Shown piece by piece: positions 45,308-54,551 of a DNA stretch of 64,000 nucleotides. The position numbers were made by a program, and so were the translations under genes. Each line of letters opens with the position of its first letter. The stretch's first letter is position 1. This DNA comes from Ogataea parapolymorpha DL-1 (Eukaryota > Ascomycota > Pichiomycetes > Pichiales > Pichiaceae). The stretch spans positions 1,178,001 through 1,242,000 of the forward strand of contig NC_027864.1 in the NCBI RefSeq assembly GCF_000187245.1, in the 5' to 3' direction. The notes under the pieces were generated by a model. That model saw only the letters and a program-made list of their open reading frames with translations. It was not told where the DNA came from and ran no database searches.

Positions 45308-46723
45308 ATGACTGTTGACAAAAACCACCACTATCTTTTCCAAGCTAAAGTTTCTGACAGACAACTTGAGTGTGTTGGCACGGCCAAAGACGGCCAATGG
45401 CTTATTCTTCAGAATCCTAAGACTGGAGAGAAAAGAGAGATCTACGATGCCGTTTCTGGGGCTGCTGTGTGCTCTTTGAAGCACGGAGACACTGAAATTC
45501 TGTCCCAAATGAACGACTTTGCCAAGCAGTCTGCGTACACTTTCTGCGCAGCCTTCTCCAACACGGCTGCCGAGGACCTTGCGGAGTTTATGTGTTCCAA
45601 GTCCGAAGGCTGCTTTAGCTCGGCAATGTTTGTTTGTTCCGGATCGGAGGCCAACGAGCAGGCAATGAGGTACGCTGTTCAGTACCATATCGAAAAGGGC
45701 GATAAGGAGAGGTACAAATTTATCTCCAGAACCAACGCCTACCACGGCTACCTGGTTGGTGCTCTCTCTATTGGAGACAATCCAATGAAGCCGCTACTTA
45801 AGAAAATGCTGCTTTCTGACGACCAAGTTCCTAAAATCTCTAGACTCATGCCGTACAGAGACATGAAACCCGGCATGTCGGAGGAAGAGTACTGTAAAAT
45901 GTTGCTGGACAACCTGGAGCAGACTTTTATTGATAACGGGCCAGAAAAGGTTGCCGGTGTGTTTATGGAGACCGTGAGTGGCTCCTCGATCGGCAATAGC
46001 GTCCCACCAAAGGGCTATCTGGACGGAGCCAAAGCTATTTGCGAAAAATACGGGGCTTTGCTGATTTTGGATGAGGTCATGTGCGGTCTGGGCAGATGCG
46101 GCTACCCGTACACTTTTATGGACCCGGAATACGGACTCACAACGGGCGGGCCTGACCTGCTGACGTTTGGAAAGACCGTCGGCGCGGGAATTGTTCCATT
46201 GTCGGGCGTCATGGTTTCGCCCAAAATTGTCAATGCCATTAAGGAGGGATCCGGCATGGTCATGGGCTACCAAACCTATCACTCGCACTATCTGAACTGT
46301 ATTGTTGGTCTGGCTGTGCAGAAAAAGATCTACAGAGACAATTTGATCGAAAACGTCAGAGAAGTCGGCTCGTACACCAAAGCAGCGCTTAAGGCAGCGC
46401 TCAAGGACTGCAAGGTGGCTGGCGACGTGAGAGGTGCCGGAAACTTTATTTCTGTGGAGCTTGTCAAAGATAAGTCGACCAAGGAGTCGTTCCCGTTTGA
46501 AAATGACATGGCCAAGGTGCTGCAGGAGAAAACTTTTGCCCGGTCGGCACACTTCATGTGCATCAACGGATGCAATGGCTACGAGTACGTGAACGGCAAG
46601 CTTGTGCAGCACGGAACCCACATTACGATGGCTCCGGCCTTCGGCTTCTCCAAGGAGGATGCGGACTTCATTGTCAGGGTGCTCGCCGAGACATTCTTTG
46701 AGATTGAGAAAGAGTATCTGTAG
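45308..46723 (+). CDS. Class III PLP aminotransferase
   Basis: 471 aa from the ATG at 45308 (MTVDKNHHYLF). Fold-type I class III enzyme: cofactor blocks VCSGSEANEQAMRYA and LLILDEVMCGLGRCG, and the Schiff-base lysine (about 289) in LLTFGKTVGAG, where most members have FGK or GGG.. at this site. Class III enzymes transfer amino groups between omega- or alpha-amino compounds and a keto acid; the substrate cannot be read. It is not a close match to ornithine or GABA aminotransferase. Placement beside an amino-acid permease suggests amino-acid breakdown. No clear organelle signal. Confidence 0.88.
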   Translation: MTVDKNHHYLFQAKVSDRQLECVGTAKDGQWLILQNPKTGEKREIYDAVSGAAVCSLKHGDTEILSQMNDFAKQSAYTFCAAFSNTAAEDLAEFMCSKSEGCFSSAMFVCSGSEANEQAMRYAVQYHIEKGDKERYKFISRTNAYHGYLVGALSIGDNPMKPLLKKMLLSDDQVPKISRLMPYRDMKPGMSEEEYCKMLLDNLEQTFIDNGPEKVAGVFMETVSGSSIGNSVPPKGYLDGAKAICEKYGALLILDEVMCGLGRCGYPYTFMDPEYGLTTGGPDLLTFGKTVGAGIVPLSGVMVSPKIVNAIKEGSGMVMGYQTYHSHYLNCIVGLAVQKKIYRDNLIENVREVGSYTKAALKAALKDCKVAGDVRGAGNFISVELVKDKSTKESFPFENDMAKVLQEKTFARSAHFMCINGCNGYEYVNGKLVQHGTHITMAPAFGFSKEDADFIVRVLAETFFEIEKEYL

Positions 46724-46812
46724 TATTAGTAATTGCTACACTTGTTCGTTTTTGGAAATACCCGTATTTCTTATCGTATAAATAGGCCTCGCGGCCTAGA
46801 AAAAAAATAAAA

Positions 46813-47823
46813 ATGTCTGTTCTTGTCACCGGAGCCACAGGCTTCATTGCTCTTCATGTTGTGGACAAATTGCTTGCCAGAGGATACACCGTAATTGGCA
46901 CGGCCAGATCAGAGGAAAGATACTCTCCGTTCCTCGCAGAGTTCCAGAAAAAATACCCTGACGGCAAGCTGTCGTTTGAGATTGTGCCAGACATTGGCGC
47001 AGACGATGCCTTTGATCACGTGCTCCAGGCTCATCCCGAGATCACCAAGGTGCTCCACACAGCCTCACCTTTCTCGTACGGCCTGAACAAGCCCTTTGAA
47101 GAGGCGTACTTGACTCCTGCCGTCAATGGCACGCTCAACATCCTCAAAGCCACCAAGAAATACGCCCCTCAGGTCACCCACTTTGTGGTCACGTCGTCGT
47201 TTGCTGCGGTGAAAAAAGTCGGCGACGAGCTGTACACCCACGTTCACACCAAGGACTCGTGGAATCCAATGACCTGGGACGACGTCGACAGCGAGACTAC
47301 CGCGTACGTTGTGTCTAAGATCTCTGCCGAAAAGGCTGCAAGAAAGTTCCTCGAGGACGAAAAACCGGGCTTCAGTCTTTCCACGGTCAACCCGCCTCTT
47401 GTGCTGGGTCCTCAGTTGTTTGACATTGCTGTCAATGAGACGCTTAACACCTCGAACCAGTACATTGTGGACATTGCCAAACTGACCGACAAGAATGCAG
47501 CAGTTACCAAGATCAGCTCGTTGGCCGTCGACGTGAGAGATGTTGCCGAGTTCCACGTGCTGCCTTTGGAGAAAGAGGCCGTTAGAAACCAGAGAAGCTT
47601 CATTGTATCGTCCAACTTCTATCCTGGCGAGGTGGCTGCCATCATCAAGAAGAACTTCCCGCAATACGCCGACAAAGTGCTTGATCTGGACGACTTGCCA
47701 AAGAACGAGATCAAATACGACGTTAGCTCGGTGGTCGAGCCGTTGGGAGGCTACGACTTTATTCCTCTGGAGAAGTCTGTGGTTGACACGTTGACCCAGT
47801 ACTTCGAGAAGTATCCGTTGTAA
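46813..47823 (+). CDS. GRE2-like NADPH-dependent carbonyl reductase
   Basis: 336 aa extended SDR. N-terminal NAD(P) motif VTGATGFIALHVV, active site region FVVTSSFAAV and the YxxxK catalytic pair in AYVVSKISAEKAA. The layout matches yeast Gre2, a methylglyoxal/isovaleraldehyde reductase; yeasts often have several paralogues, so no symbol is given. TATAAATA at 46777-46784 and CTTATC (reverse GATAAG) at 46770-46775 lie just upstream. A role in reducing aldehydes from transamination is inference. Confidence 0.9.
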   Translation: MSVLVTGATGFIALHVVDKLLARGYTVIGTARSEERYSPFLAEFQKKYPDGKLSFEIVPDIGADDAFDHVLQAHPEITKVLHTASPFSYGLNKPFEEAYLTPAVNGTLNILKATKKYAPQVTHFVVTSSFAAVKKVGDELYTHVHTKDSWNPMTWDDVDSETTAYVVSKISAEKAARKFLEDEKPGFSLSTVNPPLVLGPQLFDIAVNETLNTSNQYIVDIAKLTDKNAAVTKISSLAVDVRDVAEFHVLPLEKEAVRNQRSFIVSSNFYPGEVAAIIKKNFPQYADKVLDLDDLPKNEIKYDVSSVVEPLGGYDFIPLEKSVVDTLTQYFEKYPL

Positions 47824-47954
47824 GTGTATAGGGGTAATTGATTAGGCAACTGTCGGACATTCCACTTGCGGCCTCGGTATGCAGGTGTCGGGTGTGCGCC
47901 TTATCGAAATGATTTAAAGCAGCTTGCTCGCTGAAAAAGTTTCTCTCATCCAAA

Positions 47955-48326
47955 ATGCAAAAAGTTACGTGGGAAGAAGTTGGAGCTGCTCCAAACGCTA
48001 TTCTGTCGCCAGCTTACAAGAGCAATGGCCATGTGTTCACCTCTGGAAGCGTCGGCTTTGCTCCAGACGGCACTGTTCCTGAAGATGTTACGGTGCAGAC
48101 CAAGTACGCCATCGAGGCCCTGGAGAAGGTGCTGAAGACTTCTGGCTCGTCGCTCGACAAGGTGCTGAAGGTGCTGCTGTTTATTGCCGACCCGCTTGAT
48201 GCTCCAGCGGTCAATGCCGTCTACAAGGAGTACTTCAAGCACCAGCCAGCCAGATCGTGTGTTGTTGTCCAATTCCCAGACGCCAGACTAAAAGTCGAGC
48301 TGGAGTGTGTTGCTGTGTATGAGTAG
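47955..48326 (+). CDS. RidA/YjgF-family protein, copy 1 (atypical)
   Basis: 123 aa. Canonical RidA hydrolyses reactive enamine/imine products of PLP dehydratases. Present: SGSVGF strand, SSLDKVLKVLLFI, the substrate-binding arginine in PARSCVVVQF, and the late glutamate in LKVELECVAV. The usual N-terminal GPYSQ-type block is absent: SPAYKSNGHVFTSG is found instead. It is closer to copy 2 at 57142 than to Hmf1/Mmf1 by these features. No mitochondrial presequence is obvious. A reverse GATAAG (CTTATC) lies at 47900-47905, 50 bp upstream. Confidence 0.9.
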   Translation: MQKVTWEEVGAAPNAILSPAYKSNGHVFTSGSVGFAPDGTVPEDVTVQTKYAIEALEKVLKTSGSSLDKVLKVLLFIADPLDAPAVNAVYKEYFKHQPARSCVVVQFPDARLKVELECVAVYE

Positions 48327-49170
48327 AGTTGAATCTATGGAAATTGACTGATGGATATTATTGAAAACTGTGTTGTAGATTGGAAGTTGCTAGCGAGCCA
48401 GATTGGATCGAATTTTTCCAGATCAGGGTTTTTGCGCGAGGAAGCCGGGGTGACTTTGTAGTCTTGAATGATTGATGCGGGTGGTTTTGAAAACAGCCTG
48501 GCTAGTCCACTGTTTAGTATTTGGGTCTGTAGCAACTGCTGGCAAGCTGATAATGCCATGTTTATGACATTGCAACCAACGCTCTCTTATCTGGCAGCAC
48601 CTTTCTCTCTGCTCGACATCAAGCTCTCACTGCTTCCCAAACACTCGGCAGAGTTTCTTGTCATCTCAGTTAACTCGCAAAACTGAGAAATGCATTTGAA
48701 TTAGTAACTTGAAGCTGTCATGCTGCCATTGAAACTATGTTTAAGTGTGCACACATATTTAACTGTCTGACTGTCTGAACGTAGCATTTGTCCTTTTGGA
48801 CCCCGCAAGCCCAGAATCCCTATTTCTGCCAGTTCGTTGCTCTGTCTATTGGAATCGGACAAAGTTTTGCCCAGAACGTTTCGTAGCATATCGTGATTTA
48901 GAATTTTTAGAGAGTTCCGATCGGTGCGACCATTCAGCTTGGAAAGACAATGTGCAAATCAGGAACTTTTAGATTACACACTCATCTAGGGCCTGCCCAG
49001 ATAGTCACTTCAAAATACCATCCATAACACCTAATCTACTCCCTTCTGTGAAATAATATTACGCACTGCCGTACCTCAAGTAGGCCCTAAATGCAGCTGA
49101 ACAATCCTGGCAAAGCGCCTGGCAGAGCACTTTTTCATACAAGAATCTGATGTTTATCCGAATCTATTTA
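48327..49170. other. 844-bp region without a confident gene
   Basis: Between the RidA stop and the stop of the FAD oxidoreductase. The only frame with some protein-like character is a 74-codon minus-strand ORF at 48335-48559 (listed separately). Also seen are a 10-bp palindrome GTGTGCACAC (48745-48754) and a tandem 8-bp repeat CTGTCTGA x2 (48763-48778). No LTR ends, tRNA boxes or degenerate ORF of a known family were recognised. Confidence 0.5.
48335..48559 (-). CDS. Possible small protein (about 74 aa), low confidence
   Basis: Starts near MALSACQQLLQTQILNSG with a frame running to a stop 9 bp from the convergent RidA gene. The N-terminus could form an amphipathic, weakly basic helix, and the middle (SKPPASIIQDYKVTP, then SSRKNPDLEKFDPIWLASNF) is less low-complexity than chance frames nearby. 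No family recognised, and no supporting promoter or splice signals. It may be a chance ORF. Confidence 0.22.
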   Translation of the reverse strand: MALSACQQLLQTQILNSGLARLFSKPPASIIQDYKVTPASSRKNPDLEKFDPIWLASNFQSTTQFSIISISQFP

Positions 49171-50475
49171 CTACTGTTCCTTTGTCAGCCCATACGTCGG
49201 GAACATACTGCTCAGTCTATAATCCTCATACATCTTCAGATGCTCGGGATCGTTGATGAAAATCTGCCCAAGGAAATCCTCGCAGATGCTCTGTTCCATG
49301 CCCACCACAAGGAGCATACCTCCCTTCTCTAGGTACTCCTTGTCCACGGATTCGTAGCCGCCTCTGTCTTTGTTCAGCACAAGCTCCACCGCGTTGTTGC
49401 CGGCCTGACAGCCCTCTCTGTAGGCCCATCCGGCAGTTTTCACCAGCGGCAGGTCTGCCAAGTCGCCGACCGCAAAAACATTGCCAATAACATTGCCCTT
49501 GTCGGTCTTGACCTCGTATTGATGGGTGACGAGGATGTCGCCGTTAGGAGCAAACACGTTCGGGTAGTTCTTCGCCAGAAAGTCCACGTTGTTCTTCTTG
49601 TAGTTGCACCAGAACGTTAGGTCACTTGTGATGACTCTGCCGTCGGTGGTCACCAGAACACCGTCTGCCTGTTCAGTTTTAATTCTCGTGTTGAGCAGCA
49701 CTTCAACTCCGAGGTTGTTGAGAAATTCAAGCACCTGCTGCTTGAATCTGTCGCAAATCAGAGGCTCTGGTGGCAGAGTGGCGTGTGGATGGACCAACAC
49801 GACCTCTTTTTCTGGGAACTGGTGCTTAATCTCGCCGGCAAGCTCAATTCCCAAGGCGCCGCCGCCAATAATCACCGTTTTTTTCGCATTTTTAATCTGC
49901 GCGGTAGAGTCGGCCATCTCCTTCCTGAGTTCCTCCACCGTCGACGAGAGCGGGTCCAACGGCCAGTTTCTCGTCCGACCGCTAGCAATAATGACGCTGT
50001 CGTACGGAATATCCACCTCCTCGGCCGATTTCGTCGGCCGGTACCTTTCTGGCAGCCGGCCTTTGTCGAGCTTCCCGATCTTCACCTTGGCAATGTTGTT
50101 CACGAGCTCGGTCACGTGGCCCTGCACAAAATGCAGCTTTAGGTTGGGGTTGTACTTAAGCTCCTCGGCAGCAACTCCGATGTGCGGCTTATCGCCGTTT
50201 TCGCTTCTCAACACCTTTTTTGTGTCAAATGGCATATCCTCCTGCAGCTTGATGGTGTCCCAGTACACGTTGGCGCGCTCAAACGAGACAAACGACTCGG
50301 CTGCAAACTCGGGATCAAGCACCGCCTTTGGGATACCAAGAATATTGAGGATTCCGAGCTTTGGCTCGACCAGCGTGACGTCCAGCTGCTGTGTCAGGTT
50401 CTGTGCCTTCTTGATAATACTTTTCAGAGCTCCAAGGCCCCCGAAGGAGCCTCCTATAATCAAGATACGAGGCAT
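49171..50475 (-). CDS. AIF/AMID-like FAD-dependent NAD(P)H oxidoreductase
   Basis: 434 aa. Two Rossmann motifs: FAD-binding at the N-terminus (ILIIGGSFGGLGALKSI) and NAD(P)-binding near residue 195 (TVIIGGGALGIELAGEIK), plus the C-terminal FAD motif FAVGDLADLPL. This is the pattern of Aif1/AMID/Ndi-like two-dinucleotide flavoproteins. No mitochondrial presequence or transmembrane span is evident, so a cytosolic or peripheral enzyme is likely. Electron acceptor unknown. It shares a 352-bp promoter with the divergent polyol dehydrogenase. Confidence 0.88.
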   Translation of the reverse strand: MPRILIIGGSFGGLGALKSIIKKAQNLTQQLDVTLVEPKLGILNILGIPKAVLDPEFAAESFVSFERANVYWDTIKLQEDMPFDTKKVLRSENGDKPHIGVAAEELKYNPNLKLHFVQGHVTELVNNIAKVKIGKLDKGRLPERYRPTKSAEEVDIPYDSVIIASGRTRNWPLDPLSSTVEELRKEMADSTAQIKNAKKTVIIGGGALGIELAGEIKHQFPEKEVVLVHPHATLPPEPLICDRFKQQVLEFLNNLGVEVLLNTRIKTEQADGVLVTTDGRVITSDLTFWCNYKKNNVDFLAKNYPNVFAPNGDILVTHQYEVKTDKGNVIGNVFAVGDLADLPLVKTAGWAYREGCQAGNNAVELVLNKDRGGYESVDKEYLEKGGMLLVVGMEQSICEDFLGQIFINDPEHLKMYEDYRLSSMFPTYGLTKEQ

Positions 50476-50827
50476 AAAGAGTACTGAAAATCGCCCTGAT
50501 TTTTAAATGATTTGCAAGGCCCCGATATTTCCGCCCAAAGTTATCGCCGGCCTAAAGCCGACGGCTATAAAACGGCCAAGACCTAAAGCGCCCCTCTGTC
50601 CAGGAGCCACGGCACTGCCTACGCTACGAATATATATTTACTTATGTCATGCAGAATGGTGGAGCTCAACGCCCTCGCCTATATGCACGTCGGCAGTTCA
50701 TGTCTAAGCCCATGTATCGTTACAATTTTCTGTGTGGGGAAGTGCGCCAAATATTTCCCAATTCGTATTTTTCAGTTCCCCCATATATAGGCCTCCCGTC
50801 CCCCTCCCATCGAACCACTTACTCTCC
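50476..50827. promoter_or_regulatory. Divergent oxidoreductase / MDR dehydrogenase promoter
   Basis: 352 bp with TATATAG at 50784-50790 (about 40 bp before the dehydrogenase ATG) directly after CCCCC (50778-50782), and a second CCCCC at 50800-50804. A GC-rich patch around 50545-50575 has GGCCTAAAG/CGGCTATAAAACGGCC repeats. TTATC-type half sites are present. No gene seen. Confidence 0.45.
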
Positions 50828-51919
50828 ATGACTTACAACAGCATCCCTAACCCATCTCTTCAGGTCACCAAGGACCACACCCTCGAAATTAAGGAGGCTC
50901 CTGTCGAGCGGCCTGGCGCAGGCGAGGCCCTCGTCCATATCAAAGCCACCGGTATCTGTGGTTCCGACGTCCACTTCTGGAAGCACGGACAAATTGGCGA
51001 ACTCAAGGTTCTAGGAAACTGTGTTCTGGGCCACGAAGCCGCTGGTGAGGTTGTTGAGGTCGGCGAAGGCGTCACAAACGTGAAAGTCGGCGATAGAGTG
51101 GCCATCGAGCCGCAGATGCCATGCGGCAAATGTTTCCTGTGCATCCAAGGAGACTACAATCTGTGTGAGGAGGTGGACTTTTTGTCGGTTTATCCATGCC
51201 ACGGAACCATGCAGCGTTTCAGAAAAACCAAGGCTGCCACGCTCTTCAAAATCCCCGACAGCATGACGTTTGAGGAAGGTGCTCTGTGCGAGCCGCTCAG
51301 CGTGGCGTACCACGGGATCGAGCGCGCAGAGCTCGAACTAGGCCGCGGAGCCATGATCTGCGGTGCTGGCCCAATTGGTCTTGCCACGCTGGTGCTGGCC
51401 AATGCGAGCGGAGCAGCTCCGCTCGCGATCTCCGATCTGTCGGCAGAACGTCTTGCTTTTGCGAAGAAACTCGTTCCAAGAGTCAAAACATACCAGATTG
51501 ACCCAAAACTGAGCCCGCAGCAGAACGCAATTGGTGTTCGGAAACTTTTCGGGCCAACAGAGGAGGACGCGCCGCCAAGAGTGCTCGAGTGCACGGGTGT
51601 CGAGAGCAGTATTGTTACTGGGGCCTACATTGTGAGACGCAGCGGCACGTTGATGGTGATTGGCGTGGGCAGAGACATCATCAACAACTTCCCGTTCATG
51701 CATCTGTCTCTGGGAGAGGTGGACGTGAAGTTTATTAACAGATACCACCAATCGTGGCCTGCGGTGATCAGACTGATCAGCGACGGCATAATCGACGTGC
51801 AGCAGTTTGTGACGCACCGGTTCCCGCTTGAGAAGGCTGACGAGGCAATCAAGCTCTCGAGCGACCCGAAAAACGGCAGCATCAAGGTCATCATCGAGGA
51901 CCAGCTCCGGGTGCTGTAG
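50828..51919 (+). CDS. Zn-dependent polyol dehydrogenase (L-arabinitol/xylitol dehydrogenase-like)
   Basis: 363 aa from the ATG at 50828. MDR family: catalytic-zinc motifs GICGSDVHFWKHG and GHEAAGEVVEVGEGV, structural-zinc cysteines in PCGKCFLCIQGDYNLC, cofactor motif CGAGPIGLATLVLA. NLCEEVDFLSVYPCHGTMQRF resembles fungal L-arabinitol 4-dehydrogenase more than Xyl2. The acidic residue after the Rossmann strand (ISDLSAERL) fits NAD preference. The substrate could be another polyol; threonine dehydrogenase is less likely from the motifs. Confidence 0.88.
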   Translation: MTYNSIPNPSLQVTKDHTLEIKEAPVERPGAGEALVHIKATGICGSDVHFWKHGQIGELKVLGNCVLGHEAAGEVVEVGEGVTNVKVGDRVAIEPQMPCGKCFLCIQGDYNLCEEVDFLSVYPCHGTMQRFRKTKAATLFKIPDSMTFEEGALCEPLSVAYHGIERAELELGRGAMICGAGPIGLATLVLANASGAAPLAISDLSAERLAFAKKLVPRVKTYQIDPKLSPQQNAIGVRKLFGPTEEDAPPRVLECTGVESSIVTGAYIVRRSGTLMVIGVGRDIINNFPFMHLSLGEVDVKFINRYHQSWPAVIRLISDGIIDVQQFVTHRFPLEKADEAIKLSSDPKNGSIKVIIEDQLRVL

Positions 51920-52022
51920 CGCCAAAGTTTCTAAATTCGGAGATACTAGCCGACCTGCTCTAAAATGACTAGCCACGTGAAAATTCGTGGCTGGAATAAA
52001 TCTGTTTCTATATACTAGACTC

Positions 52023-52787
52023 ATGCGTTGTAGTGTCAGGGGAAAAACCGTGCTTATCACCGGTGCGTCTGCTGGAATTGGTCTTGAGACGGCGCGGGCG
52101 TTCGCCGACGAGGCAGAGGGTGACGTCAGACTAGTTTTGACGGCGAGACGAATCGACAGACTGGAAAATACTAAAACCGGCCTTGAGGAGCAGTATCCTC
52201 AGATAAAAGTATTTGTTGCCCAGCTAGACATCCAGAAACCGGATGCCGTGCGACAGTTTGTGTTGTCGTTGCCGCAGGAATTTTCCGAGATCGACATTTT
52301 GGTCAACAACGCCGGTGTCGCTCTGGGAAGAGATCCCGTGGGAACTGTCGATCCGGCCGCTGTACAGACGATGCTGGACACTAATGTGCTGGGTCTGATC
52401 ACACTAACGCAGGAGATTCTCCCCGGTATGCGCAAACGGAACCGTGGCGACATTGTCAACGTTGGCTCGATCGCCGGCCGAGCACCGTACCCCGGGGGTG
52501 CGATATACTGTGCTACCAAGGCTGCGGTAAAGTATTTCACGCGGAGTTTGAGAAAAGAACTGCTGGACACAAAAATTAGAGTTATGGAGGTGGTTCCGGG
52601 AGCAGTGGACACAGAACTACAGCTCGTGAGACACGGAGGAGTGCGGTCTGAGCTGGAGGATAAGTTTATGGGCGACAACCCGCTGGAGGCGGTCGAAATT
52701 GCAGACTTTATTGTCTACGCCTGCACAAGACGCGAAACCAGCGTCATTGCAGAGGCCGTCATCGTGCCTACCTATCAATCGCACTAA
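52023..52787 (+). CDS. Short-chain dehydrogenase, serine/allo-threonine dehydrogenase type
   Basis: 254 aa from the ATG at 52023 (MRCSVRGKTVLITGAS). Classical SDR: TGASAGIG cofactor loop, NNAG, catalytic Ser in NVGSIAGR and YxxxK in IYCATKAAVKYF. It follows S. cerevisiae YMR226C closely (AQLDI, LPQEFSEIDILVNNAG, SLRKELLDTKIRV, IVYACTRRETSVIAEAVIVPT). That enzyme oxidises L-allo-threonine, D-threonine and serine with NADP. This is the strongest functional link of the cluster to hydroxy-amino acids. The Zn2Cys6 gene starts 91 bp after its stop. Confidence 0.93.
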   Translation: MRCSVRGKTVLITGASAGIGLETARAFADEAEGDVRLVLTARRIDRLENTKTGLEEQYPQIKVFVAQLDIQKPDAVRQFVLSLPQEFSEIDILVNNAGVALGRDPVGTVDPAAVQTMLDTNVLGLITLTQEILPGMRKRNRGDIVNVGSIAGRAPYPGGAIYCATKAAVKYFTRSLRKELLDTKIRVMEVVPGAVDTELQLVRHGGVRSELEDKFMGDNPLEAVEIADFIVYACTRRETSVIAEAVIVPTYQSH

Positions 52788-52878
52788 GCATGTCAAATAT
52801 TTTATAGATTTTAAAAATGCTTATCTCAGATATAAAAAAAAAGCTTATCAATTTCCAATATTTCCGACGTACTTCCAC

Positions 52879-54546
52879 ATGAGAGTCACCGTGGCCTGTG
52901 CTGGATGCCGGCTGAAAAAAATCAAGTGTATTCACAATGGCCATGCACCGTGCCAGAACTGCCAAACACGCGAAGGCCGCGACGAGTGCCGGCTATTCAC
53001 CACGCAGGAGTTTCGCAAGTACAAGCGGGCCAACACAGTGCTGCTCAAGATCGATAGTGGCAAAATGGAGCTGTCAGAGAGTCTGGTGAATACGTGTATT
53101 GGGATTACTGTGCAGAATCATCCCGAACTGGTATTTCTCTACTTCCCCCCGAATATCAATCTGTTTCGGCTACTCGACCCGGTGGTGTGCCTCGGTCTGT
53201 GCGCCCTAAGCTCGCCATTTCTCGAAAAATCCCCCGAGAACTCAGAATTCATCGCCGCGTTCGAGGCCAAGCTGCTCGAAAAGCTGGACGATAAAGTCAG
53301 CATGGACTACTTGGTGCTGCTGCAGGCAAGCGTCATTTGGCTGCTGCTCAACTGGCAAACCGGAAAAACCAATAAAGGATACCTGTTTGGCGGGTTTGCC
53401 GACCGCGTGTACACGACACTTACCAAACAGAAGAACACGAGCAGCTCGCTGATTGAGCAGGAGTTCTACATTCGCAGCATCTGGGCCTACCAGTTGACAT
53501 GTCTATCGCTGAGAGAAGGATACACGGACGGCCGTGCTAGACTGACAAAGTACAGACTTCCGATGCCGAATAAGGACCTTCTTTTTGGACATATGGGGCC
53601 ATGCAAGTATCTCGGCGACATAAATCTGAGCCAGACGTCGGAATTGTTTTATTTATTCGTCTACACCACGGATATTTGGACAGACAGCAACACGTGGATT
53701 TTTAAAGGCGGCCGAAACCACTATAGAGAGGCGCCGTGGGACCCGGCCAGCAAGTGGCACAGTCTCAACATGCGAATAGAGTCATTGGAAGCACAGCTGG
53801 GGCCAAAGGAGAAGTTTTCGCTGTCCAACCTCGAGGCCCATTTTTCTCTAGGCGAAGGAACTATTTTCTGCTACCTGCATCTGGGAATATTAATATCCAA
53901 GATCCTGATTCGACGCAATTACTTTCCGTTTGTGCCGCTTGACCAGACAGGTCCCAAGGGCCCTCATCCGCTGTCCAAAGAGCTTTGCGGCGCGCCCAAG
54001 GGCTGGTGGAGAGAAAACGCACACACGGTTTTTGACTGCAGTCGCATGATAGCCACCATTTTTGACGAGCTGCAAAAACGCAACAAGCTGTTTTGCAACT
54101 CGTACTCCGGCTACTGCGGCCTAACCGCGGCCTCTATGCTCATCTACGCGCACAACTTCCCCTCCTACGACCCCACGTTCCACGACGCAGACCTGTACTA
54201 TCAGTACTGTCTGAACTTTCTGAAATTCTACAAAGCGCACTGGGAGCTGGGCTCCTACTATTACGATTTTTTGCAGCACACGCGTCGGATGCTGGAGGCT
54301 GCGGCTAGCAACAAGATTGAGATTGCCAGCATTTCCGCGTTTGAAAACATGAAGGACGAGCTGATCGAGGTGGCCAACGTGGCTGCTCCGCTGCCCAAGA
54401 CCGACCGGCTGAACATAGAAAGCCTGCTGCGTTCGCCAAAGGTGCCAAACTCGCCAGCGGAGGATGTGGACTGGCTCAGCGCAAACATGGCATGGGACTT
54501 TGGCTGGTCGAATCTGGGAGTTACTTTTACAGACTATATGTGCTAA
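52879..54546 (+). CDS. Zn2Cys6 transcription factor
   Basis: 555 aa from the ATG at 52879. The binuclear cluster is at the extreme N-terminus: Cys7, 10, 17, 25, 28, 37 (C-x2-C-x6-C-x7-C-x2-C-x8-C) in CAGCRLKKIKCIHNG, followed by basic FRKYKR. The spacing and RLFTTQEFRKYKR recall Cha4, the serine/threonine-responsive activator of yeast, but the middle region is not alignable by eye. Two CTTATC motifs lie upstream (52820-52825, 52844-52849). Likely a local pathway regulator (inference from position). Confidence 0.85.
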   Translation: MRVTVACAGCRLKKIKCIHNGHAPCQNCQTREGRDECRLFTTQEFRKYKRANTVLLKIDSGKMELSESLVNTCIGITVQNHPELVFLYFPPNINLFRLLDPVVCLGLCALSSPFLEKSPENSEFIAAFEAKLLEKLDDKVSMDYLVLLQASVIWLLLNWQTGKTNKGYLFGGFADRVYTTLTKQKNTSSSLIEQEFYIRSIWAYQLTCLSLREGYTDGRARLTKYRLPMPNKDLLFGHMGPCKYLGDINLSQTSELFYLFVYTTDIWTDSNTWIFKGGRNHYREAPWDPASKWHSLNMRIESLEAQLGPKEKFSLSNLEAHFSLGEGTIFCYLHLGILISKILIRRNYFPFVPLDQTGPKGPHPLSKELCGAPKGWWRENAHTVFDCSRMIATIFDELQKRNKLFCNSYSGYCGLTAASMLIYAHNFPSYDPTFHDADLYYQYCLNFLKFYKAHWELGSYYYDFLQHTRRMLEAAASNKIEIASISAFENMKDELIEVANVAAPLPKTDRLNIESLLRSPKVPNSPAEDVDWLSANMAWDFGWSNLGVTFTDYMC

Positions 54547-54551
54547 TCAAA

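Noticed and set aside
52400..52415. CACTAACGCAG, a perfect branch-acceptor string inside the SDR gene
   Set aside because: No donor of the local consensus in the preceding sequence, and the translation (GLITLTQEIL) is conserved SDR sequence.
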